Assembly: GCA_902791085.1 (NCBI GenBank)
Contig: CADAUN010000077.1
Span: forward strand, 1-11,894
Source of the DNA: an uncultured Erysipelotrichaceae bacterium
GTDB taxonomy: Bacteria; Bacillota_I; Bacilli_A; RFN20; CAG-826
Reading direction: 5' to 3'
Length of the DNA stretch: 11,894 bases
The translations under genes and the position numbers were made by a program. The notes under the pieces are model-generated. The model saw nothing but the letters and a program-made list of their open reading frames with translations. It was not told the origin of the DNA and ran no database searches. Of the stretch, positions 1 through 6,789 are shown piece after piece (positions within the stretch are counted from its first letter, which is position 1; every line of letters starts with the position of its first letter).

Positions 1-5
1 TTTTT

Positions 6-1556
6 TTATTCATAGCTAATGACCTCCTTAGCCTTAATCCGTTTTTCTTCTGCGCTGTCTTTTTCAAAGAAATAAAGGTGAGCAAAATCAAAGCAAATAG
101 ACAGGGCAGTTCCGCTTTCCGCTTTCACCTTTTGTTTCGTTTTTAATACAAACGATTGATTCCCTAACTTACCGTATACGTTATATTCCGAACCTAACAT
201 TTCGAAATAATCGAGTGTGGCAGGAAGTAACGAAGAAACGTCGGTGTTACGCTTTCCTCCCTCTATATATACGTGTTCAGGACGCACTCCCAGAGTGATT
301 TCCTTTCCTTCATAAGGAGCGAGAAGTTGTTGGCTCTTTTCGTCCAATGGCAAAACCACATCAGCAGAAGCGAAATGAAATTCGCCTGCCTGATAAACGC
401 CTTCAAAAAAGTTCATCGCCGGAGAACCGATAAAGGACGCTACAAAACGGTTCGCAGGGTCGTTATATAGTTCTTCTGGGGTGCCAGTCTGCTGAATCTT
501 GCCGTCTTTCATGCAAACGATACGATCCGCCATCGTCATGGCTTCGGTTTGATCATGAGTGACATAAATCGTCGTTGCCCCGACTTGCTTATGAATCTTG
601 ATGATTTCGCCACGTGTTTGCACTCGTAATTTGGCATCTAAGTTAGATAAAGGCTCGTCCATCAAGAATACTTTGGGTTGCCTGACAATCGCTCTCCCTA
701 ATGCCACACGTTGCCTTTGGCCGCCAGAAAGCGCGCTAGGCAAACGGAATAGATAACGAGTCAAATCAATCGAAGCAGCAACCCGATTGATTCTTAAATC
801 CATTTCCTCTTTGCTTAGATGACGATATTCCGTCAAAGGAACTTCGTGGTGTTCCAAGTAATCGATTCTCGCTTGTGCTTCTTGAATTTGCACTTTCTTT
901 TGCTCGATAAGCTCATTGCCGCGTTGTTGCACCTCTTCTTCTTGATGGTGATTCATCTTTCTTTCCGCGTAAGCAATGTCTTTGGTTAAAGACTCGATTT
1001 CTTTTTTCCGTCTTTTGATTTCATCCCGATCGATGCCAATCACTGGCTGGCGTAGAGCTTGAATTTGGTCTTCTATAGCAAACAGTTTTTGATAAAGTTC
1101 GGTGTATTGGGCTAACAAGGTCTGGGAATTTTGATTTTTGACAAATAAGGATACGACTTTCTTGATTTCTTTACGAAGCGGCTTTTCTTGTTCTTTTAAG
1201 GATGCAATTTCTGCGGATTCTTGATAGATAGGGCACGATAGTTTTCTTAATTCCAAAGCGAATTTCAGATTCTCGTATACCGTCATATGAGGATATAGAG
1301 CGTAATTTTGGAACACCATGGCAATGTTACGGTCTTTCGGTTCGACGTGATTCATATAAACGCCGTCGATATAGAAACGACCATTGCTGATGGGCTCAAA
1401 GCCAGCGATCATTCTTAAAGTCGTTGACTTACCACAGCCCGATGGGCCCACAAAAACAATAAACTCCTTATCTTTAACCTCGAGGTTAAAATCAAAAACA
1501 GCTTGAACGTGATTGGGATAAATCTTATTGATGTGCTGCAAGGAGAGAGTTGCCAT
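6..1556 (-). CDS. Sugar ABC transporter ATP-binding protein (MsmK/UgpC/MalK type) with large internal insertion
   Basis: Cytoplasmic ATPase that would power an ABC importer for sugars or glycerol phosphate. Visible motifs are Walker A GPSGCGKST (residues 37-45), Q-loop Q83, signature LSGGQ (276-280), Walker B VFLMDEP (296-302), D-loop SNLDAKLR and H-loop H334. A C-terminal MalK-like regulatory/OB region with LGVRPEHV follows. At 516 residues it is about 140 longer than ordinary MalK (roughly 370), and all the excess lies between the Q-loop and the signature, about residues 104-252. That insert is charged and Glu/Lys/Gln-rich with probable coiled coil near 180-235. The ATG is preceded by AAGGAAGG at 1566-1573 (9-nt spacing). 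No permease or binding protein is in the window; such genes may lie beyond the left edge, or the ATPase may serve several importers as MsmK-type proteins do. The family is certain, the substrate unknown. Confidence 0.93.
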   Translation of the reverse strand: MATLSLQHINKIYPNHVQAVFDFNLEVKDKEFIVFVGPSGCGKSTTLRMIAGFEPISNGRFYIDGVYMNHVEPKDRNIAMVFQNYALYPHMTVYENLKFALELRKLSCPIYQESAEIASLKEQEKPLRKEIKKVVSLFVKNQNSQTLLAQYTELYQKLFAIEDQIQALRQPVIGIDRDEIKRRKKEIESLTKDIAYAERKMNHHQEEEVQQRGNELIEQKKVQIQEAQARIDYLEHHEVPLTEYRHLSKEEMDLRINRVAASIDLTRYLFRLPSALSGGQRQRVALGRAIVRQPKVFLMDEPLSNLDAKLRVQTRGEIIKIHKQVGATTIYVTHDQTEAMTMADRIVCMKDGKIQQTGTPEELYNDPANRFVASFIGSPAMNFFEGVYQAGEFHFASADVVLPLDEKSQQLLAPYEGKEITLGVRPEHVYIEGGKRNTDVSSLLPATLDYFEMLGSEYNVYGKLGNQSFVLKTKQKVKAESGTALSICFDFAHLYFFEKDSAEEKRIKAKEVISYE

Positions 1557-1636
1557 GGTAATAAACCTTCCTTCGTTACGGACATTATCGTCGCGATGAC
1601 AAAGCGAGATAACGATCGCATCGGCCGAAAAACGAG

Positions 1637-1657
1637 TTGCTAGAACAAGTTTAGCAA
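1637..1657. promoter_or_regulatory. Inverted repeat TTGCTA-N9-TAGCAA, possible operator between ABC ATPase and araC
   Basis: A perfect 6-bp inverted repeat (TTGCTA, 9-nt spacer, TAGCAA) lies in the 159-bp divergent intergenic region. It is about 60 bp before the AraC-family ATG and 80 bp before the ABC ATPase ATG. Its position would suit a regulator controlling one or both genes. AraC proteins more often bind direct repeats, so the assignment is tentative. The remainder of this gap holds the ATPase RBS and no other clear signal. Confidence 0.3.
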
Positions 1658-1701
1658 TTACTATGGATATAAAAATGTCGCTGAGATAGAATTAATTGTC
1701 T

Positions 1702-1707
1702 TAAAAT
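1702..1707 (+). promoter_or_regulatory. -10 box TAAAAT directly before an AraC gene, probably a leaderless transcript
   Basis: TAAAAT ends 8 nt before the ATG at 1716, so transcription would start at or within a base or two of the start codon. No Shine-Dalgarno sequence lies in the 20 nt before the ATG, which fits a leaderless mRNA. No good -35 box is seen at 16-18 nt spacing, so the promoter is weak or activator-dependent. Confidence 0.4.
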
Positions 1708-1715
1708 AACTTTTT

Positions 1716-2591
1716 ATGGAAGAGAATAAGAACGAAAATTTCCCAAAAATATTTACTGAAGATTATTCTCTTTATCCCTATGAAAAGGCCAGAACCTATA
1801 TTATTGCTTACGAATATAGCCCACTTCATAGTCATGATTTTATCGAGTTTTTCTATGTGCTTCGTGGTACTTCTGGTCATTTTAACAATGGACAAAAACA
1901 AATTATAAAACCGGGTGATTCTTTTCTTTTCCCCTTAGGAGTAAGCCATCAATTTGTTTTGTCCGATAATAACTTTATTCATCGTGACATCATTTTTCGT
2001 AAGAACTTTTTTAAAAGTATATGCGATTTCTATCAGCCGGGGTTATATGAAAAGTTCGTTCAAGGGCAGCATGCGTTTTATGCCAGTATTTCATCTCATC
2101 GAATCTCACAATTCGAATTTTTTGGGAGCCGCTTGCACAAATTTGATCAAAGCCAAGACAGAAAAGAATATGAAAATATGTTGGCATCTTTGGTGGTTGC
2201 TTTGCTCTTAGAAAGAGGAAGCGACAAAGCAACGTCCCACAAAAATCCTGACTGGCTGAATCAGTTAATTACCATGTTATCAACCGCTGAGAATTTTAAT
2301 ATTCCTTTAGCCAATATTCTGAAGCATTTTGATTATGCACCTCAATACATCATGCGTATTTTTAAAAAGAACACCGGCTTAACCTTAACGGAATTTTTTA
2401 ACAACCAAAAATTGCTTCAAGCCCACTTCTTGTTAGAAAATAGCAACTTGCCAATCAAAGCCATCGCTCAACAATGCGGTTTTCACGATGTGATTTATTT
2501 TTATCACTGTTATAAACGTGAATTTGAGGAATCGCCAAAGCAAACCAGGCTTAGAATCGATGAAAAAATCGTAAAAAGTTCGGCAAAATAA
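1716..2591 (+). CDS. AraC-family transcriptional regulator (cupin sensor + two HTH)
   Basis: Cytoplasmic DNA-binding regulator of 291 residues, the normal length for a sugar-responsive AraC protein. Residues about 30-85 form a cupin-like sensor (SPLHSHDFIEFFYVLRG, then KPGDSFLFP), which in this family binds a sugar or derivative. Residues about 190-285 carry the two helix-turn-helix units of the AraC DNA-binding domain (LANILKHFDYAPQYIMRIFK and IKAIAQQCGFHDVIYFYHCY), and the segment after the second HTH corresponds to the conserved tail. The ATG lacks a Shine-Dalgarno sequence but sits 8 nt after a -10-like box. It is divergent from the ABC ATPase gene and convergent with the oxidoreductase operon, so the likely target is the sugar transporter, though this is inference. 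Confidence 0.9.
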   Translation: MEENKNENFPKIFTEDYSLYPYEKARTYIIAYEYSPLHSHDFIEFFYVLRGTSGHFNNGQKQIIKPGDSFLFPLGVSHQFVLSDNNFIHRDIIFRKNFFKSICDFYQPGLYEKFVQGQHAFYASISSHRISQFEFFGSRLHKFDQSQDRKEYENMLASLVVALLLERGSDKATSHKNPDWLNQLITMLSTAENFNIPLANILKHFDYAPQYIMRIFKKNTGLTLTEFFNNQKLLQAHFLLENSNLPIKAIAQQCGFHDVIYFYHCYKREFEESPKQTRLRIDEKIVKSSAK

Positions 2592-2614
2592 GCAATAAAT
2601 GCTCTAGGTGAATC

Positions 2615-2665
2615 AAAACGACCTGCTTGCCAATGTTTGATATTCGGCAAATCAGGTCGTTTTTT
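2615..2665. terminator. Bidirectional rho-independent terminator with nested stem
   Basis: A perfect 11-bp stem pairs 2615-2625 (AAAACGACCTG) with 2653-2663 (CAGGTCGTTTT). Inside it is a second 5-bp stem, TTGCC (2627-2631) with GGCAA (2646-2650), making a long stacked hairpin. Six Ts (2660-2665) follow on the plus strand, and the A run at 2615-2618 gives a shorter T tract on the minus strand. It sits between convergent genes and would end both the AraC gene and the oxidoreductase operon. Confidence 0.88.
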
Positions 2666-2692
2666 GATTGTCTTTTTAGGCAAGCAAGAAGG

Positions 2693-3547
2693 TTATGCAA
2701 TCTCTTTTAATTGCTCTCGTAAGAAAGAGACGGCTCCTTCGATTTCTTTCTTCGCGTCGCCTTTGGCTTCGTATTCAATCGTAAGATATCCGTTATAGCC
2801 AATGTCTTTTAATGCCTGAAGATAACGTTTCCACGGGACAGATCCTTTTCCTAACGGAGTTTCTTGATAAGTGGTGCAAGCCCATTCGCCTTTCTTGCCC
2901 CCTTCAATAAAGGCAAGATATACATCGCCCGGATGAACTTTGATCAAATTGATTCCGTCTTTCGCATGGGTATGAACGATGTAAGGCGCTAAAAGATGCA
3001 CCGCATCGGCAGGATCAGAGCCGCCAATCATAATGAGGTTTGCCGGATCTAAATTGACGCCCACCCCTCCTTTGGTCTTTTGTAAGAAACCATACAGGGT
3101 TTTGGGATATTCAGGTCCTGTTTCAATTGCCAATGTCACGCCTTGTTCTTTGGCATAGAGCCCGCATTCGGTTAAAGCATCTAACATCACTTGATAACGA
3201 GGCTCGCTAGGATCATCGGGAATGACACCAATATGAGTGGTCACCACATGCGATCCGAATTCCTTGGCCAAATCGACAATGCGTTTGGTTCGTTCAATTC
3301 TCGCAGGATTGAGTTTGGCATCATGGAAGCCACATCCCCCCATGTCACCGCATAAAGCACTGACTTCCAAATGATTTTCTTTCAGTTTCGCTTTGATGCT
3401 TTCTTTTTCTTCTTCACTCATGTCAGGGCTAAATTTCCCTAACGTTGCATAGATTTGAACCCCATCCAAACCTAATGCGTGTGCTTCCTCTAAAGCAGAA
3501 GGCAAATCCTTCATCTTTAGACAGTCGGTAATCACACCAATTTTCAT
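2693..3547 (-). CDS. Sugar phosphate isomerase/epimerase-like TIM-barrel protein
   Basis: A 284-residue protein of the AP-endonuclease-2/xylose-isomerase-like TIM-barrel family (IolE/hydroxypyruvate isomerase/tagatose-3-epimerase relatives). Expected metal ligands are visible: E142 (AIETG), D167 (NLDPAN), H194 in HAKD, and E258 (LTIEYE). These enzymes isomerise, epimerise or dehydrate keto sugars or inositol intermediates with a divalent metal in the cytoplasm. I chose the ATG at 3547 because GGGAGG lies just upstream and MKIGVITD is the usual first beta strand; the frame stays open for 33 more codons (to 3646), but that stretch has no family character. The ATG overlaps the stop of the upstream oxidoreductase (ATGA at 3544-3547), implying translational coupling. 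It is the last gene of a three-gene operon before the terminator at 2615-2665. Specific substrate unknown. Confidence 0.88.
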   Translation of the reverse strand: MKIGVITDCLKMKDLPSALEEAHALGLDGVQIYATLGKFSPDMSEEEKESIKAKLKENHLEVSALCGDMGGCGFHDAKLNPARIERTKRIVDLAKEFGSHVVTTHIGVIPDDPSEPRYQVMLDALTECGLYAKEQGVTLAIETGPEYPKTLYGFLQKTKGGVGVNLDPANLIMIGGSDPADAVHLLAPYIVHTHAKDGINLIKVHPGDVYLAFIEGGKKGEWACTTYQETPLGKGSVPWKRYLQALKDIGYNGYLTIEYEAKGDAKKEIEGAVSFLREQLKEIA

Positions 3548-4557
3548 AATGTTTTCCTCCCTTCTTGGTAAATCCAAGAAATCATTTTTTGTGTTTTTAA
3601 CGCTTCTTCTCCGCTTAAGAAGAAGGGCTTGTGGTGGAGCAAGCAATCATAAAAATCACGAATCTCAGAGTCGTGTTTGTGCCCCCAATAAGTCGGCCTT
3701 CCATCCGCTTTAAAGGTATCTTTCGAATCCGGATGGATTTCTTCTTTGGTGCCATCGTGATAAGAAATGTAGGCATCGTCATAGCCAAAACGAACGTCGC
3801 CTTTGGTGCCATGAATTTCTAAAGTGACCGGTTCGTCACTAAAGAAATTATTCGTCGCATAGAAGCAATAACGAACGCCAGAGGCATAATCCACATAGCC
3901 AACGGCCGTGTCTTCCACCTTCATCTCCGGATGACCGAGATTCGCAAAGGACGCTTTAACACGAACGGGCGTATCGCCAATCATCCAATTGATTAAATCC
4001 ATGGAATGAATGGCTTGATCAATTACTACGCCTCCTCCTTCTTTTTCCCAAGTTCCCTTCCAAGAGGAAGATCGATAATAATCCGGGCTGCGGTTCCAAG
4101 TTAAAACGCTGGAAGCAGAGATGATTTTGCCGAATTTGCCTGCTTCGATTCTCGCTTTCACGCCTTGAGGGGCGGTATCATAACGAATTTGAAAAATCAC
4201 GCCGTAAAGGAGCTTCTTTTCTTTGGCTACTTTGACAGCCCGCATCGCGTCTTCGTAAGAAATGGCCATTGGTTTCTCACTTAAGACGTTGATGCCATGC
4301 TCGAATGCCAGTAAGGCATAAGGAACGTGAAGATAATGCGGCAAACAAAGGTGAACTGCATCTAGTTTTTCTTTGGCCAACATTTCTTCATAGTCTAAAT
4401 AGCCATGAACATTCGGATGCTTTGCTAAGAAATTCGCTAAGACTTCAGGGTTATTGTCACAAACGGCGGTTAATTCAACCGTCGGTGATAACGACAAAAT
4501 CGCATCAACGTGGCAAAAGGAAATGCGGCCTAACCCAACAACTGCGGCACGAAGCAT
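3544..4557 (-). CDS. Gfo/Idh/MocA-family NAD(P)-dependent oxidoreductase (second in operon)
   Basis: A 337-residue cytoplasmic dehydrogenase of the glucose-fructose oxidoreductase/inositol dehydrogenase family. The N-terminal Rossmann fold opens with VVGLGRIS (6-13) and an acidic residue D34 after the second strand, which usually favours NAD. The catalytic lysine motif is SEKP (K95), and the substrate-side Asp/His pair is D180/H184 in IDQAIHSMD. The family oxidises a sugar or inositol hydroxyl to a ketone, or the reverse. The start is supported by AAGGAGA (4567-4573, 9-nt spacing), which lies inside the end of the preceding gene, 5 nt from whose stop this ATG begins. Its stop overlaps the next start by 4 nt. 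Sequence divergence from the neighbouring oxidoreductase indicates different substrates or successive steps. Confidence 0.92.
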   Translation of the reverse strand: MLRAAVVGLGRISFCHVDAILSLSPTVELTAVCDNNPEVLANFLAKHPNVHGYLDYEEMLAKEKLDAVHLCLPHYLHVPYALLAFEHGINVLSEKPMAISYEDAMRAVKVAKEKKLLYGVIFQIRYDTAPQGVKARIEAGKFGKIISASSVLTWNRSPDYYRSSSWKGTWEKEGGGVVIDQAIHSMDLINWMIGDTPVRVKASFANLGHPEMKVEDTAVGYVDYASGVRYCFYATNNFFSDEPVTLEIHGTKGDVRFGYDDAYISYHDGTKEEIHPDSKDTFKADGRPTYWGHKHDSEIRDFYDCLLHHKPFFLSGEEALKTQKMISWIYQEGRKTL

Positions 4558-4562
4558 AAATT

Positions 4563-5648
4563 TTATTCTCCTTCGCGGAAGGACAATTCTTGATGAATAT
4601 CGCTGCTACGATAAATAGCTTCTAGCAATTTCATCGTTTCTAGGACCTCATCCACGTTGCCTTTGTTCTTTTTCCGATCGTGCAACGATTGAATGAAGGC
4701 GCGATCTTCGCATTCATACATATCGGGGATTGGGTGATCCCATGTTTCGCCTTTTAATGTGTCTCCATTCCAATAGGTGAAGCCGCCGTAATAATTGAGA
4801 CGGATGCCACCTTTTGTGCCGATGAAATCGATAAACATGTTGTCATCGTCGATATTGTTTGCCCAAGCGCCCATGAAGGTGATAGAGGCTTTGTTGGTAC
4901 GAATATAGCCAGTGACATAATCTTCTACATCATTGACCCCGTGTTCGATGTCTTTCGTATCCTCTGCCCACATCGTGAGGTAGTGATATTCCTTCATGTT
5001 CTTGCCTACGCCTTGATAAGTGTCCGCAGTGACCGTTTCCACTTTCGCACCACCTAAGCAATACAAAATTAAATCAAAGAAATGGACGCCCCAATCGATT
5101 AAGACACCGCCGCCCGATTGAGATTTGTCCGTGAAAGCGCCGCCAATGCCCGGAATTTGTCGGAAGCAACGGAAATTGCATACCACGTTATAGACATCGC
5201 CAAGTTTTCCTTCGGCAATGATTTTTTGAATCGCTTCTATCGTTGCTTTGTAACGATTGCATACGCCGATTTGGAGCAACCGGTTTTTCGCATCAGCTTC
5301 TTCTTTCATGGCTTTAGACAGTTCATAATTCACCGTAACCGGTTTTTCACAAAAAACGTCTTTTCCCGCCTTTAATGCGTCCATCGTAATTTGGTAATGG
5401 GCGTAATTCGGTGTCAAAACATAAAAAGCTTTGACTTCGGGATCGCTTAAAGCGATGTGATAGTCTTCGATGGCTTGTTCGCATTCCGGAAAATCGTGAC
5501 GATAAGCATCTGCCTTTCCGGGAATGATATCGCAAGCGTATTTCACGCGAATCAATCCCTCTTCTGCGAGATGTTTTAATGCATTCCCGTGACCAAAACG
5601 CGCAATACGGCCACAACCAATGATGGCCAGAACAATAGGTTCGTTCAT
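4563..5648 (-). CDS. Gfo/Idh/MocA-family NAD(P)-dependent oxidoreductase (first in operon)
   Basis: A 361-residue paralogue of the next gene in the operon. The Rossmann motif is IIGCGRIA (9-16), the catalytic lysine is K102 in CEKP, and the Asp/His pair is D185/H189 in IDWGVHFFD. A C-terminal alpha/beta domain carries the typical TKGGIRL segment. The probable role is oxidation or reduction at a ring hydroxyl of a sugar or cyclitol in the cytoplasm. The ATG has a strong AAAGGAGG at 6-nt spacing. It opens the operon that continues with the second oxidoreductase and the TIM-barrel isomerase, and it is divergent from an AraC-family gene, the usual arrangement for a locally acting regulator. Related Gfo/Idh plus isomerase pairs occur in inositol, levoglucosan-like and 3-keto-glycoside routes; none can be singled out here. 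Confidence 0.92.
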   Translation of the reverse strand: MNEPIVLAIIGCGRIARFGHGNALKHLAEEGLIRVKYACDIIPGKADAYRHDFPECEQAIEDYHIALSDPEVKAFYVLTPNYAHYQITMDALKAGKDVFCEKPVTVNYELSKAMKEEADAKNRLLQIGVCNRYKATIEAIQKIIAEGKLGDVYNVVCNFRCFRQIPGIGGAFTDKSQSGGGVLIDWGVHFFDLILYCLGGAKVETVTADTYQGVGKNMKEYHYLTMWAEDTKDIEHGVNDVEDYVTGYIRTNKASITFMGAWANNIDDDNMFIDFIGTKGGIRLNYYGGFTYWNGDTLKGETWDHPIPDMYECEDRAFIQSLHDRKKNKGNVDEVLETMKLLEAIYRSSDIHQELSFREGE

Positions 5649-5672
5649 TTTATGCCTCCTTTGAGACGGCTA

Positions 5673-5678
5673 ATCATA
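5673..5678 (-). promoter_or_regulatory. Possible -10 box (TATGAT) of the oxidoreductase operon
   Basis: On the minus strand TATGAT (5678 to 5673) lies 24 nt before the ATG at 5648, leaving room for a short leader with the AAAGGAGG site. The matching -35 position falls in the palindrome at 5691-5702 and does not resemble TTGACA, so activation by a regulator is plausible. Confidence 0.35.
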
Positions 5679-5690
5679 TTGTAATCAACC

Positions 5691-5702
5691 AATCGCGCGA
5701 TT
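5691..5702. promoter_or_regulatory. Perfect 12-bp palindrome AATCGCGCGATT, candidate operator
   Basis: AATCGCGCGATT reads the same on both strands. It is 12 bp upstream of the candidate -10 of the oxidoreductase operon and occupies the -35 zone, a classic operator position. Elsewhere in the same 259-bp divergent gap are an imperfect dyad CGTTT-N5-AAACG (5756-5770) and GCTTTC-N11-GAAAGC (5848-5870). Any of these could bind a regulator. Confidence 0.4.
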
Positions 5703-5847
5703 CACCATAGCCATCATTTATGAAAAACATATCTTTTTTTAAGGAACTGATTCAGCGTTTCTAAAAAACGATGGGCCCAAATCGAATGGCGATGGTTCTT
5801 TCATTTTTCTAAAGAAAATACGTGGTAATCGAAAGAAAAATAACAAC

Positions 5848-5870
5848 GCTTTCCCCCTTTTAAAGAAAGC
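5848..5870. promoter_or_regulatory. Inverted repeat GCTTTC-N11-GAAAGC upstream of araC gene
   Basis: Perfect 6-bp arms (5848-5853 and 5865-5870) are separated by 11 nt, about 20 bp upstream of the extended -10 box of the second AraC gene. It overlaps the region where a -35 box would lie, so it may be an autoregulatory site. Low-complexity A/T and C runs in the spacer reduce confidence. Confidence 0.25.
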
Positions 5871-5891
5871 ATCATAAAGCAAATGAACATA

Positions 5892-5900
5892 TGCTAATAT
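5892..5900 (+). promoter_or_regulatory. Extended -10 promoter (TGCTAATAT) directly before an AraC gene, probably leaderless
   Basis: TGcTAATAT matches an extended -10 (TGn plus a 5/6-like TATAAT). It ends 7 nt before the ATG at 5908, so the transcript would begin essentially at the start codon. No Shine-Dalgarno sequence is present. No clear -35 box is seen, which an extended -10 does not require. Confidence 0.5.
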
Positions 5901-5907
5901 TTTGTTT

Positions 5908-6789
5908 ATGGAGCCATTAAAACCGCAAAAAGCCTTTTATCATCTTGATGAAAACCACATTTTTGAACCGGTAGCTTATGGAGCGGTTGCCTTGCATCAA
6001 ATTGGGCGCCTCTATGCAGGAGAAGCAACCGCAATTTTGCCCCATATGCATCTTGGCTGGTTTGAATTAACGATGGTTACGGCAGGGCATGGAACAGTGA
6101 CAACAAACGAAACCAATTATGAGGTAAAGGCCGGAGACATTGTATTGTCGTTACCGGCTGAAAAACACGCTATCTCTATCGATCCCAAGAATCCTTTGCG
6201 TTATGATTTTTTCTCATTTTCCGCCGCTGATGACACTTATCGCACCGTTTTAAAAGAATTGGCTCAAAACGCAAGACAAAGTCGTCGTGTCTTTCAAGAC
6301 GAGCGCATTTCTTCTCTTTTGAGTCTTGCGTTAGGTGAATTCTTTCCCGCTCCACAAAAGCCGAATCCTGTTTTGGTGGCCTCTTTGTTATCGGCGATTG
6401 TTTCTTATGTGATTCGTGATTTTGCAATCCAAGCCCGTTCTTCTGCTCTACCCTCGAAAGCCGATGAGTTGGTATATCGCTTAACCCATTATATTGATAC
6501 CCATTTAACTTCGATGCGTTCATTGCAGGAAGTAAGCCTCGCATTTGACTATAACTATGCTTATCTTTCCGCGTTTTATCGAAATCAAACGGGAGAAACA
6601 TTAAAAGAATATTGGGATTCTCGTCGTTTTTTAGCTGCTTGCACTTTCTTAGAAAACGGAAAATCCTGCGAAGAAGTAGCTGAATTATTGCATTACAGTT
6701 CCTCTTTTGCCTTTTCTAAGGCATTTCGAAGAATCCACGGGCAAAGTCCCAGAGAATATATAAAATCAAAACGCTCTTTAGGAAAGTAA
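5908..6789 (+). CDS. AraC-family transcriptional regulator (cupin sensor + two HTH)
   Basis: A 293-residue regulator. An N-terminal cupin-like sensor covers about residues 35-85 (ILPHMHLGWFELTMVTAGHG, then VKAGDIVLSLPAEKH), and an AraC-type double HTH covers about 190-290. The second HTH is CEEVAELLHYSSSFAFSKAF, followed by the conserved FRRIHGQSPREY tail. I start at the ATG at 5908 rather than the in-frame TTG at 5902, because the extended -10 box would place the transcript start after that TTG. The gene is divergent from the oxidoreductase/isomerase operon and is its most likely regulator. Its last 12 nt overlap the end of convergent ksgA, so there is no space for a terminator between them. 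Confidence 0.9.
   Translation: MEPLKPQKAFYHLDENHIFEPVAYGAVALHQIGRLYAGEATAILPHMHLGWFELTMVTAGHGTVTTNETNYEVKAGDIVLSLPAEKHAISIDPKNPLRYDFFSFSAADDTYRTVLKELAQNARQSRRVFQDERISSLLSLALGEFFPAPQKPNPVLVASLLSAIVSYVIRDFAIQARSSALPSKADELVYRLTHYIDTHLTSMRSLQEVSLAFDYNYAYLSAFYRNQTGETLKEYWDSRRFLAACTFLENGKSCEEVAELLHYSSSFAFSKAFRRIHGQSPREYIKSKRSLGK

Noticed and set aside
611..616. Another CACGTG core, inside the ABC ATPase gene, as a third parS site
   Set aside because: Its flanks (TCGC before, TTTG after) do not match the GTTN...AAAC arms, so it is a chance hexamer.
3548..3646. An N-terminal extension of 33 residues on the TIM-barrel isomerase
   Set aside because: The extension lies within the upstream oxidoreductase gene and lacks family character; the ATG at 3547 has a good RBS and overlaps the upstream stop as ATGA.
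5902..5907. TTG at 5902 as the start of the second AraC gene
   Set aside because: It adds only two residues and lies 1 nt after the -10 box, upstream of the expected transcription start; the ATG at 5908 is preferred.
6176..6601. A 141-residue open frame antisense to the AraC gene
   Set aside because: No RBS and no recognisable domain; it is the mirror of a well-supported gene.
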